A DNA stretch of 64,000 nt from Ascaris suum (taxonomy: Eukaryota; Nematoda; Chromadorea; Rhabditida; Ascarididae), in the NCBI GenBank assembly GCA_013433145.1, contig CM024170.1, positions 5,812,366 through 5,876,365 of the forward strand, given 5' to 3'. Each line of letters starts with the position of its first letter. Position 1 is the first letter of the stretch. The notes under the pieces are model-generated. The model saw only the letters and a program-made list of their open reading frames with translations. It was not told the origin of the DNA and did not search any database. Shown piece by piece: positions 1-10,122 of the stretch. Both the position numbers and the translations under genes were made by a program.

Positions 1-258
1 AATCCGATGGACTGCAATTTAAATTGAAAAGCCATTTCAGCAATTCTTATCCATTGCAATTGCAATTCTGAAGCATCCAAAAATCCCAGTTCTCAAAGGT
101 TTTGAAGAACTCATTTTAAATTCACAGAATATGATTGACAAGACTCGCCGCAATGCCTTTGACTCACCCTACTTAATAATTTTGAATCATCAACGATTCA
201 TCGAATGAATCAGTTGATGGACGAAAAACGCACCAATGCAGTGGTCGTTTTAAAGCAG

Positions 259-422
259 GTCTCTGCGTCCAGAAGAATATGATTACGGTGCCTTACTTGA
301 GACCGTAATGGGGCCGATTTGTAAAACTTTGGCCGATAATGCCGCAGAACTTTTCAAATTAAATTCCGCTTGCTTAAACGATCTAGATTCTCGGAAAAAA
401 AGAACTCATTTTTTTCAAAATG
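259..422 (+). CDS. candidate internal exon, unrecognised
   Basis: A 164-nt segment lies between an acceptor (...TTTTAAAGCAG) and a good donor (ATG|GTAAGGA). It is open in one frame, needing two bases from an upstream exon and ending in phase 1. The peptide begins SLRPEEYDYGALLETVMGP and continues through GPICKTLADNAAELFK, with helical, mixed-charge composition; its last residues come from an A/T-rich stretch and look less convincing. No family is recognised. It may belong with the exon-like frames at 2005-2145 and 2511-2607, but I could not join them in phase. A chance open frame is a real alternative. Confidence 0.25.
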
Positions 423-2004
423 GTAAGGATTTTCGGGGAAAAAACGAACTGATAAGATCCAATGGTTTAATTTTCCCAAATGTAGCAGTATTGTTCGGGA
501 ATGCATTTAGGATTTTCCGTTTTGCAAGCTCGCATTTCTCTACTTAATTCCGCATAGGTAGAACGCAGACTGATGAAATGTCTACTGCTTCCCAACTTTC
601 GCGTATTTTTCTTTAAAAGGCATACATAATCAGAAAACGTTGCGAGCAAATGTTTGCTTATAATTTACGAATTTATACATTTCGATGTCTGGTTCTCTAC
701 GATCCCGATGCTTCGTTGTGCATGAAAACGAGGCTTCACCCCATTCTCTGCCCATCATCCTTCCGTATTCTTTTATCCTTATGAACGCAAAGAGTATGGT
801 GGATAGCCTTGTGTAGAATTTTGCTCACACCAAAAAGGAGGGCGAGAGAATTATGAGACTTCTTGAACCTCAATGAGAAGAAAGGCCTTTAAAATTAGCA
901 GAAATCATCAAAAACCACCTTCTAAAGAAGACGAACATGCTAGCAGTAAGATAAAATGAGCATATTGAATAACGCCAAAGCAACCCATGCCTTCTTTCAT
1001 GCTGACAAAATGTATATTGAAATGCAGCCTTTCTCTGTACTTGCTAAGGAAGTGGGCACACATTCAACTACAGCGAATTGTTTCTTTGCATGAAAACTTC
1101 ATTATCCCATAGTTTTATGGTCATTATTTGCAATTTTTTTTTGCCGAATTCCCTCAGTCTGTAATATACACTTGGTTGTCGCATGACTGAGTAAAGATAG
1201 CTGGCAGTACAACTTTGGGAAGAAAATTTTTGCAGACGTGTAGTCTGTCTGTTTTTCTGGTCTCTTCAATTCACGGGCAAAAGAAGCTAAGAACGGAACT
1301 TGACGGTTTAGTATAATCCACAATAGAGTTGCACTGAGCAGAAATTCTAATGCTTTTTTGGAATTCCGGCCGCGGCATAAATTTCACCAAAAAGCGGAAC
1401 ATCGTTAAGCAGAAATGGCACTGTAACAAGTGAATGCGAACATTGTTGACCAAGTTACTTTGTTGTTTCACGTCAGTGGGCAACGTTTCTACGATTTTGC
1501 GTGCGTATTGCTCGGGAAAAACCAAGACTTCTCCAAGATTATCAAGGAATCGTTTCAGACATTAGCTTTTTCAAATCTGAATATTGGAGTGATGTTTTGC
1601 TTACTTACTAGAAGACGCATAATTGTTATTGCAAGCCAACTGTTGCTTCATCACCACATAAATGTTAGGAAAACGCGTTTTAAACAGTTCATACCCTGCA
1701 GCTGTAAATGCAATGCACATTTCATGTGTGCTGATTTGAGCCGAAAACACTTAATTTTTAGATTTGCATATCAACAAATGCCCTAGCCGGATACGTTTTT
1801 TTATTCATAGTGATGGCAATACTCTGAAGTAGACTAGCGAGAACCGCCACTAGTATTTCGTTGTCGAACTGAGACGTATGGCACTAAAAGTTTGATCCGT
1901 TTGGCGACTGTTGTTGAGGATTCCTAGGTCACTTCCAATGCGCACCGCTATCACTATTAACTAGTCAGTTGTCTGCAAAACATAAGACAGCGATTTTTCC
2001 ACAG
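423..2004. other. no supported gene
   Basis: Open frames near 1100-1790 occur on both strands (for example 1430-1786 plus and 1271-1525 minus), but they overlap each other and none has a recognisable domain. I treat this stretch as intron or intergenic DNA. Confidence 0.4.
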
Positions 2005-2145
2005 CATGCACATTTCTTTTATTCTCTCAGTGATTTTCGTCAATTTGTCTTTCTTCAAACGCAGAACAACGAGTCGACGACAGAGTGGAGGAGAATCGTT
2101 GAAGCCGATGAATCCGATGGATCAATGGATCATCTGCGGCATTAA
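2005..2145 (+). CDS. candidate exon with in-frame stop, unrecognised
   Basis: It follows a pyrimidine-rich acceptor (CGATTTTTCCACAG) and is open for 46 codons in phase 0 before TAA. The acidic C-terminal part reads NNESTTEWRRIVEADESDG. The frame differs from the ATG-initiated frame that overlaps it. If real it is a terminal exon. The segment at 2511-2607 could be an alternative last exon, as both end in -RH* or -KH*. No family is recognised. Confidence 0.25.
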   Translation, partial: HAHFFYSLSDFRQFVFLQTQNNESTTEWRRIVEADESDGSMDHLRH

Positions 2146-2510
2146 TACTGTATCAGCCCATTGCCAGCTGGCTGGTAATATTCCTGAAATTGTGTTACAT
2201 GATATGCAGGACTTAATTTATTAGAATTTAACTTTTATAACTTATATGAAACGATTAATGGACAGGGTGATGGATTATATGTTGCTAACTCTACAAGGTT
2301 GTGGCTATTTGTCACAGTCTATTCTTTACTGTTCTTGTCGTGCCTTAAAATGCAATAGAACACCTTTCTTGGTATGCCATCATAGATGAGTTCCACCGCA
2401 CACTACGTTGGGATGTACTTTTAAATTTATCTTTTGTACTGAAAACTTTCTTATGTGTTTCTTTTCCTTATTTTGAATAATTCACCCGCACCTCTGTCCA
2501 CATATTTCAG

Positions 2511-2607
2511 TTCCGATGTCAGCTTCGTCAGTTCGGAGGAAGTGTACGAGATGGATACCAGGACACATTTCTGGTCCGAGTTCCGGAAATTGCGCGTTAA
2601 GCATTAA
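2511..2607 (+). CDS. candidate terminal exon, unrecognised
   Basis: A strong nematode-type acceptor (CACATATTTCAG) is followed by one base, 31 codons and TAA. The peptide starts SDVSFVSSEEVYEMDTRTHF and ends in WSEFRKLRVKH. It would need an upstream exon ending in phase 2, which I could not identify. A second frame is also open across the same bases, so the reading is not unique. Confidence 0.3.
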
Positions 2608-3578
2608 CTTCACTTACTATGAGCTCTTAAATTTCTCCTGCACATGATGGCCGATGAACACGTTGAGTCAGTTCTCACTCAATAGCTTCGCGATAACGGT
2701 GCAAAAAACTACTTCGTTTTTAAAATGTTGTTAAAAACTTCAAAACCGCACAATATTCGTTGTAATGGAGCAGAGTCATTTTGATTGTATATGTGAGTAA
2801 GTTACATGTACTTTCCTTTATAGAGTTAAACACACTTCCACTCGGAACGTTGCCATAAATTTTAAGGTCTCGTAACTTAGCGTAATCGTCGTAAAATTGG
2901 TTCCAGGAGCACGTGTAATAGACGGCTAATAGCAGTTGGTTATATGCAGATATGAGGATGGTGTGAGTCGAAAGTGCAAATTGTGTGCTTTTCACTCGAT
3001 CATGAAAATAGTACACTCTCCCGTTCTGTAAGGTATATCGTTGCTTTTAAAAGGCTAAATAGAGATGAGATAATCGGGGAAATCATTCAGCGATGAGTTG
3101 CAATGAAAACTTTTTCTCTTTCACTACCAGAGGATGGATTGTTATGGTGTTGTGGTAAACTGAAACAAAGGAAGAAAACTGTGGCATAAAGAGGAGACAG
3201 CTGCAATGGTTGCAGTTGAAGTAACCTGCGATAGGAGTATGCGCAATGTACTTTTATGCAAATTGCTTATCTGCAGCGGCTGTCAGTGCAAGCTTTGGCG
3301 CAGCTGTCAGTAAATAAATAAATATAAATATTTGCATAGTGATACGGGAAGAGTGGTGTGATTTCATGGATTCTCGTAACTCGTCAACTTGGACGTTTCT
3401 TCATTCTGCTGGAGAACAGTGCATTTCAGTATCCATTCATGATTTGACGCATTTCATTTCTGGAGTAGAATTCAGGATTAAGCCTCACATCGCATAATTT
3501 CATGTTTCGTTCTACTGCGGCTTCATCGGTGGATTGAAGATGTAACCATTGATGATGTCATTTACGTGTTGTATTGTC
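2608..3578. other. no supported gene; upstream flank of the TTR-like gene
   Basis: I see no convincing exon here. The last 40 bases carry a T-rich tract leading into the splice acceptor at 3579-3580. The promoter of the TTR-like gene should lie in or before this stretch, but no element can be assigned. Confidence 0.4.
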
Positions 3579-3581
3579 AGG
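3579..3581 (+). promoter_or_regulatory. probable spliced-leader (trans-splice) acceptor
   Basis: The bases TTACGTGTTGTATTGTCAG end in AG at 3579-3580, and the preferred ATG is at 3582. A pyrimidine-rich acceptor this close to a start codon, ahead of a signal peptide, is how nematode pre-mRNAs commonly receive a spliced leader. A cis-spliced 5'UTR intron is the alternative. Confidence 0.5.
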
Positions 3582-6500
3582 ATGATGAAGAGTGAATTAT
3601 GCGTATTTTTTATTGTGCTCGGCACTATTTCCGCATTCGGTTTGCATATTGGTCGTACTCAGAGCGCTGGCGTTAAAGGTATTTTGATGTGCAACGATAA
3701 ACCCGCCTCAAAGGTCAAGGTGAAGCTCTACGATGACGACCGAGGTTTGATGTTCTTTCACGTGAAATGCGCGCAAAGGTTATTCTGATAGGTAAGGGTT
3801 ATTCGACAGGCACTCTCATAAGTTCACCGTAATAGACTTGACAAAAAAGAAGCCGCTTGCTTCCGGAATAAGGATCTTCAGAGTCAGTAAAACGATAAGA
3901 AAGCAATCCTTACTATCGTTTTAGTTGATTTGCCTGTAACAAGCGCTTAGCATAAACGTTCAGTGAAAACTGACTAAGAGGAGGCAATTTTGGATAACGG
4001 GTGCTGCCACTTGTTGATGAGAAGATCGCTTGCATATGTTGAAGACTGCAAGCACTACGCTTATCATAGAGACATGTTAGTGTCACATATTTTCTTTATT
4101 CTACTCGAGGTGAATTATAGTGCTTTCATTATGAATGCTGATAATTATTTCAAAAACGCTCTCTGTTCTTCTCAAAGATGTCAGATTTTTACGAAATCTT
4201 TTGCAAAATATTTCCACCGATTTTTTTTTGACTGCTGGTGGAGCTTTGAGGACTGTCTGCTGTGTGCAGGAAGCTTCCACAGAAGATCCAATAAAATGAT
4301 GCATTGCTGAAGAAATTTTTTCCAGATCTGGTAATTTTCCCCTTGGTATCAAAAATTTTCCATCTTTTTATGAGAAGATTGCAAATTCTCTAGACCCTAC
4401 TGTTACAGTTAATATACCGCTTTCCTAAATTATATTTTTTATAGGTTATAGAACTCGAGCTCGCCTTGCTCTGTCACCTTTAGCTTTTCCAAAATTTCTG
4501 ACTCAGTCTTCAAGAAAACAGTTGACATCCGAGGGAAAAATAGCATTTTAAATCAGTCGTCGTTGCAAACTGACCAAAAAAACTTTGCTCCACTCTTAGT
4601 GACAAAATCTTCATCTCCTTAGAAATTTATTGTTTGTTGATCGCGTTGGTCGAACTGTCTAGATGTTGTGACCCCAGTACAGTTTGGTCCCTGTAACTTT
4701 TTCGGTTTCGGGAAGGAATTCACACATGTTGGAATCATTAGTGGTCATAGGGGAAGTAACACTGCTTTCACTTCATAAGCTTGCGCCACCACATACATTT
4801 AAAGTTAGCGCTACCACGTGCGCTTACGGAACTTTCGCTTCGTCCACAGATCTGTTTGCACTTATTTGCTTCATATGCAAAACGGGTAATTTCATTGTAG
4901 GAATAGACACGGACGACCTTCTTGATGAAGGGAAAACTGATCAGAATGGTCATTTCGAACTGAAAGGATATACACATGAAATCACAACCATCGACCCCAA
5001 ACTTAACATCTATCACGACTGCGAAGATGGACTCAAAGTTTGTTACCTCTCTTCCTTGTACACTTTGTTAGCTTTTCGCAGGATGATGTGCTGTGTTAGG
5101 AAATGAACTGATCGAAAAGACTATAAGAGGAGAGGGCATGGTTTGCGCTTTTGCATTTCGCCCAACAAACCAACCAACCTCACAAGTCGTCAACAGATGA
5201 TAAGACGCTGTGAGTAATGCAAATATTTTTTCGGTCATCGAGCCGCTCATATAATTCTTTTTGAAAGACTCCTTTCTTTTGCCTATGCGACTGTTGTAAT
5301 TATGCAGTCGGATCTGTTTGGAAAATTATGCAAGTTGTTTAGCACTTCAGAGCACTTATACCTTGTTTCATGGCTGATCGATCAACTTGAAAGCTGATCT
5401 GGAACGTCACTTTATGGGGCACACTGCACCAACAAATTGCGTAACTATTAAATTTCATTCGTCCTCAACGGAAGCTTGTGGACGAATAGAGAGTTACACA
5501 TTTATGAACGGATGCGATTTTGTCATTTGGGAGCTCGCGTAAGAAATTCACTTCCAGGAAGGAAGACAGCGTTTCTTCTCCACGAAAGTTTCGAAGTCTG
5601 CATTGTGGAGAGAATATTTTAAATTCCGTAGTAAAATGATGACACTAACGATGCAGACGATATATAGGAGGACTAACAACATAGCAACAAAGCAAACATT
5701 TCATCTATGCAGTTTGCGCGTGCGCGTTTGCGTGCGTGCATGTGTTTCCATGTGTGTGCGTATTCATTCGATAGTTTCACCTTGCAATCACCTCCCAGAT
5801 GAACTCGAGTTCCTAAATATGGCATGAACTTGCATGCATTCCACAGCTGCCTGCTCGGATTTAACGCTGTTCGATCTGCATTTTACTTCTTGTTGAGGCG
5901 CAACAACGATTATTTATAAAGGATTCGTAAATGTGGCTGGATTATCTATAATACAGATGCATTTTTGCGCCCACTCAGTTTTTTTGGAAATTTATGAAGC
6001 GATTCGATTAGCACAACTGCAAATGCGCATACTGCGCTATTTCCTCTGGCGCGCTTTCCACCATTTTTCAGCCGACTAATTTTGCATGCATTCTTTCACA
6101 GCATCGATCTTTCGAACTCCTATGCAGGAGAGCGCGTCGGCAATTCACCCAATACATTTATTCATTACGACTAAAGCTTATACCCTGTCAGTTGCAAATG
6201 CAAATTGCTTAAGAGTCTTTTCGTTAGACTTGAAATTTAATACTGATAATGAACGCTCTAAACAACATAATAAACGATTCATTATTATTCAAGCAGTGCT
6301 CAATAGCCGTTAAAACCGTCGTGTTCTGGCCAGTGTGACAAATGTTTTTGGCCAATGTGTTTTATTATTGATTTGTTTTCTTAATTCTCAAAAACGTCTC
6401 GACGTTGAAATCTTCAGATTTATGTAGTTTGTAGAAAACGAGCCAAAAAAGGTCACTTATGAAGCAAGCTAAATGATCTTTCAGGAGTTTATATGCTTTT

Positions 6501-6711
6501 CAGGCCGAAATAAGTTCCATGAAGAAATCATCTAAATAAGGCCCGTTACTCATTCAGTCTTTGTATATTGCAGCCATGTCAACGTAAAGTAACCATTTAT
6601 ATTCCCGACAAATTCGTTTATTCTGGAAAGACGCCGAAGACATTGTACGACGCGGGCACCATCCAGCTGGCTGGCAAATTCAAAGGCGAAACACGTGATT
6701 GTCTTAATTGA
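3582..6711 (+). CDS. transthyretin-like (TTR/TTL) family secreted protein, three exons
   Basis: Exons are 3582-3744, 4901-5037 and 6574-6711, spliced in phases 1 and 0, giving 145 residues with TGA at 6709-6711. Residues 1 to about 20 form a hydrophobic signal peptide. The mature part shows family hallmarks: GRTQSAGVKGILMC (24-37), KVKLYDDD, DDLLDEGKTDQNGHFELKG (59-77), TTIDPKLNIYHDC (83-95), PCQRKVTIYIPD (101-112) and SGKTPKTLYDAGTIQLAGKF. Cysteines at 37, 95, 102 and 143 match the multi-cysteine subgroup; Cys7 is in the signal peptide. The family is an extracellular beta-sandwich domain, abundant in nematode secretions; one C. elegans member bridges apoptotic cells to their engulfing receptor, but the ligand here is unknown. 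In-frame ATGs at 3552 and 3555 would spoil the signal peptide and lie before the splice acceptor, so 3582 (or 3585) is preferred. Donors are GTTTGA and GTTTGT; acceptors are TTCATTGTAG and TTGTATATTGCAG. No break is seen. The symbol is left blank because the paralogue cannot be fixed by eye. Confidence 0.96.
3745..4900 (+). other. intron 1 of the TTR-like gene (1156 nt)
   Basis: Bounded by GTTTGA and TTCATTGTAG. Its open frames (3990-4310 plus, 4101-4352 minus) lie antisense to or across one another and have no family features. The start of the 4684-5106 frame is intronic read-through into exon 2. Confidence 0.85.
5038..6573 (+). other. intron 2 of the TTR-like gene (1536 nt)
   Basis: Bounded by GTTTGT and TTGTATATTGCAG. 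It holds a GT/GC-rich stretch near 5715-5762 (alternating TGCG/TGTG) but no supported gene. Confidence 0.85.
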
Positions 6712-6906
6712 ACGACGACACGTTTCAGTTTCATTCATTGTTTCGATAATCACAGTAAAATTATAATATCGATTCCTTTTTATTAGACACATTTGCCGGC
6801 TGTCATTAATGCTACTTCGATCAAATTTTTAATGCTGGTTAGTGATCGTGCTAGCCGGGTAGAGTTGCTTTCAGACTAAACAGTTTAATAGGGGGAATGT
6901 GATGGA

Positions 6907-6912
6907 AATAAA
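6907..6912 (+). terminator. polyadenylation signal of the TTR-like gene
   Basis: AATAAA lies 196 nt after the stop codon and is the first canonical signal I see downstream. Confidence 0.5.
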
Positions 6913-6976
6913 GCCACAGTTCTACCTACTGAAAAGAAACCAGCAGCTTGGAGTTTGCCGAAGTATAGTTTAGGAA

Positions 6977-7123
6977 ATGTTCGAAGTTCGGCGGGCTGCA
7001 GCTGCACTTGCGGCACCTGAAAGATTCCTCAAGACCAATTTCTCTTTTGGAAACAGGAGCAAAGATGGAAACAAAAAAGACAAGTCGGCACCTTCAAGTT
7101 CGTCTATTCATCAAGTCTTGTAG
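6977..7123 (+). CDS. small ORF or first exon just downstream of the TTR-like gene
   Basis: ATG at 6977 follows an AG (…AGTTTAG|GAA ATG) and opens a 48-codon frame beginning MFEVRRAAAALAAPERFLKT, then a Lys/Asp/Ser-rich part (KDGNKKDKSAPSSSS). The front is GC-rich compared with the flanks. A possible exon end is at 7114 (CAA|GTCTTG, weak). Its position 65 nt after the upstream AATAAA resembles nematode operon spacing, where the second gene is trans-spliced. No homology is recognised, and the frame is short enough to be chance. Confidence 0.3.
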   Translation: MFEVRRAAAALAAPERFLKTNFSFGNRSKDGNKKDKSAPSSSSIHQVL

Positions 7124-7660
7124 CACGCTGAAGTACGTACTGGCGCTTGAAGAACAACGTCATGGCTATCAAATGCCACTGAATGCAAAGTGGTTAATGA
7201 TCCTTCTTTTAAAGAGCCAAGTGCTTTTGAAACTTGATGAGTTGAAGGAAGTGAGAGTTTTGGAGATTTTGCCTCTGTGTTTGTTTGTTCACAGATTTTG
7301 TAGAGAAGAGGAAGAAAGACTCATTTAAAGCGTTCACTGTTTGGTGTCTTCGATGACCTCTCAGATTTGCTTCATTGACTGCGTCGAATTTATCGCTTTC
7401 ACTGTGGTTGTTTGTACCTCGAATTTTAAGTCTTGCAATTATTGCACAACTGTGGCATATTTTCTCGAAGAAAGACGCTCTCACAGACCGCTCCTTTATG
7501 TCCCCTCTGCTAAACCGGCAAAAAGGACACTTTCGCTTCGTTTGTATTTCGAACTTCTCGTTTCTGTGCTTTCATTTTGTTTAATTCTGCCACCGATACT
7601 TCGTTCAAGAATTCTGAACAGCAAATATCAGCTTTCCTAAAATCTCTTTTTCTACCACCC

Positions 7661-7712
7661 TGCCATCGATATACTGTCAAAATCTATGCCATCGATAGAC
7701 TGTCAAAGCTCT
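7661..7712 (+). repeat. two-copy 26-nt tandem repeat
   Basis: TGCCATCGATATACTGTCAA is followed 26 nt later by TGCCATCGATAGACTGTCAA. There is one difference in the first 21 bases, and the rest of the unit diverges slightly. Confidence 0.8.
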
Positions 7713-7846
7713 AGCAGATCACATGAATTGAAAATGTTTAACCTACAGCGAAAACTGGGAACCCAAAAAATGCCATCTTCGAACAGTGTTGGAAAACACT
7801 GTCGCTGCAGGCTAGTGACGATTTCAGAAATGGGAACAGGCGGGAA

Positions 7847-7858
7847 GGGGGGGGGGGG
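7847..7858. repeat. poly(G) run, 12 nt
   Basis: An uninterrupted G run within a G-rich patch. It is one of at least seven runs of ten or more G or C in this window. Confidence 0.85.
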
Positions 7859-8233
7859 AGGGCTGAACGGTACTGACATGTGCCAGGACGCAAATGAAGC
7901 ATAGAGAATCTTTTAGCACAAGTAGCTGAAGTTTTAGGAGAAAAACTCAACGCCATTCTTAATATCGGAGAAGATTTACACAGGACCGCCTATCAAACCA
8001 ATCGCAGATGCTGGGCAACTATCTCTTTTAAATCGTAGTGCCGTTATTGCTGACGTTGTTTAGCTGTAACATGCTTCTTCACTCGCACCTGCGCATGTTG
8101 TTTACTTTGTAAGTTGGTGCGATTTGAGCGAGAGGTGCTACATCTCTACCTCACCCTCATTCCCCCTCCCCATCCCTGCAACCTATCACAAGTGAAGCTT
8201 ATACCGCTTCCTCACCGCGTTGTCGATTGCTAG

Positions 8234-8397
8234 GAGTCCGCATTTTGCGTTATATGGTCGCCATTTCTAAGAGAGTTTTCTATGCCCGCTACTATGGCAC
8301 CCACATATTTCGCCATGAACGAGAAAGCGTGCTGTTAGATCGTTTCGTTGTGCTGTTGCTGTTCCTATTTGCGGCGCTTTTATGTTTTTTCACACTA
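8234..8397 (+). CDS. candidate exon encoding a hydrophobic segment
   Basis: The segment starts after GATTGCTAG and ends at a strong donor (CTA|GTAAGTG), entering in phase 1 and leaving in phase 0. It encodes a basic part (RESVLLDRF) followed by VVLLLFLFAALLCFFTL, a plausible single membrane anchor. Its phase would allow joining to the exon-like frame at 9967. No family is recognised; hydrophobic frames are common by chance in T-rich DNA. Confidence 0.25.
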
Positions 8398-9966
8398 GTA
8401 AGTGCAATATATGCAACTTCTACACTGCAATCTTGTGAAAGCCAAAGAGCGTCTGTCTTCAACTGGGAATATTCATTTCTATGTATTAACCTCTTTGTGA
8501 GCGTCGCGAAAAATGAAAGCCAATGGTAAGCTTAGTGTTTGGAGAGCCTTCTGATGAAATGTAAGTAATGAGACGAAAACGAAGTGCATAAAAAATGAAG
8601 CGTCTTTGTCATTGAAGAATATCGATTCGATGAAGGTAGAGGAAGGGAGGATGCTAAATCGAAGGATGAAAACCGGTCGACGCTCCTGAATTCTTAAAAT
8701 TTTTGAAGAATGATAATGTCGAAGTGTTCTGAAATTTTGACGCTCCACTGAGTATTACTTAATTTGCTGATAGCGTTTGACGAATATTACGTAAAAGTTG
8801 TACTGAGCGGCGACTCGAGTTAAGCTGCAGCTGCCACTATTAAGCAGCTGAACTTTCCAAGTCTTAAATGATTGTCATGTTCTATTTGGAGCAAGCAAAT
8901 GACAGTACCGATAGGTATTGTTTCAATAGGAAATATGCCAGTGAATCAAATTTTTAACAACTTGAATGCGGGGGAAATAATTGCGCCAGTTGTGTTTTGA
9001 AAAACGTCGAGTTGCTCCACCCCTACCCACCAGCACCTCACCTTGATTCAATGCTCTTTTCATTTAATAGTGAAGTGCTCTCTTTCTTTAAAAAAAATAA
9101 ATGGCGCTAAGTTTATCATCCAGACATATTGATATCATTCTCGAAGAAAGGCGGTGATGAAAATAAGCTGAGTGAATGTTAAGCACATTCGAGCGATATT
9201 GAATTCGTGCTGTCGGAAGCATTCGTCGGGGAAACAGTTGCCAAGCGCCATTAAGAAGTTTCCAAAAATGACTTAAATATTGGATATATAGTGTTGCTTC
9301 AAATTTCGTGATTCTTTATTCACGATTTATTAAAAAATGTTGGAGCCTGAATTTTAATTGAATGCGCTGCTTCGGACAATTCACTGAAATTCGCAGCAGT
9401 AATTCCTTTACAAAAGAGTTGTAAGTTTCGTAATTTCTCTTTTTATGAAAGCCGTTCTCCTTTTGTATGGTGCACTTGCTCCAAGGAATCGGATACAATC
9501 AATGACATCAGAAAATAAATTCTCTGAATAATTCAAACGATATGAGTACACACATGACTCATCATTGAAAAGAATTTGGTTGAGAAAAAACTTCGTCGGC
9601 AGCATTGCGACGAATAAACTCGACATGTGCACTTGACTGTGATACATTGAGTTGTCACTCTCATCGAAACCAAATTTAATAACAAATAGAAGAGAGAAGT
9701 TTGACCTTTAAAATGCGCTATCCGAACAGACGTAATGCGTGAAAGTATATCTTTTCTCTCGTGTACCGATCGTACTGCAGCTGCTCAATCCTTTTTGAAT
9801 CTCCATTTCTCTAAAAAAGTAACCCATCGTTTTCAGTTCTCGTCGTTTTCGATTTGGCAAACGTTAGTAAATTTTGAGCAGACTCAAATGCATATGATAT
9901 TTGAATAAGCCGTGATATCTATTCTGTCTATTGGAACCCCTTCAAAGCGAGCAATTCAAATTTCAG
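8398..9966. other. no supported gene
   Basis: AT-rich sequence with overlapping frames on the minus strand (8479-8748, 9316-9647) and no recognisable domain. A tiny frame at 9837-9867 is discussed among the findings. Confidence 0.4.
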
Positions 9967-10122
9967 ATTCAGCCACTGGACGGGAATACTTTCCATCCTT
10001 CACAGTTTCACTCTTCGTCACCTTTTGGGATGTATGATGCTGCAATTCTTCTCACTTCAGACTGTGCTTTTTTAATGGGAATTATGTCCACCACTGTATC
10101 ACTACTGTATCGAGGCACTTGA
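9967..10122 (+). CDS. candidate terminal exon, unrecognised
   Basis: A good acceptor (GCAATTCAAATTTCAG) is followed by 51 codons in phase 0 and TGA. The peptide begins IQPLDGNTFHPSQFHSSSPF and ends in TTVSLLYRGT. A donor inside it (GGGAT|GTATGA at 10032) is an alternative end. No family is recognised. Confidence 0.28.
   Translation: MQPLDGNTFHPSQFHSSSPFGMYDAAILLTSDCAFLMGIMSTTVSLLYRGT

Noticed and set aside
4101..4352. Minus-strand 83-codon frame inside TTR intron 1
   Set aside because: No conserved motif, overlaps another open frame, and lies antisense in a defined intron.
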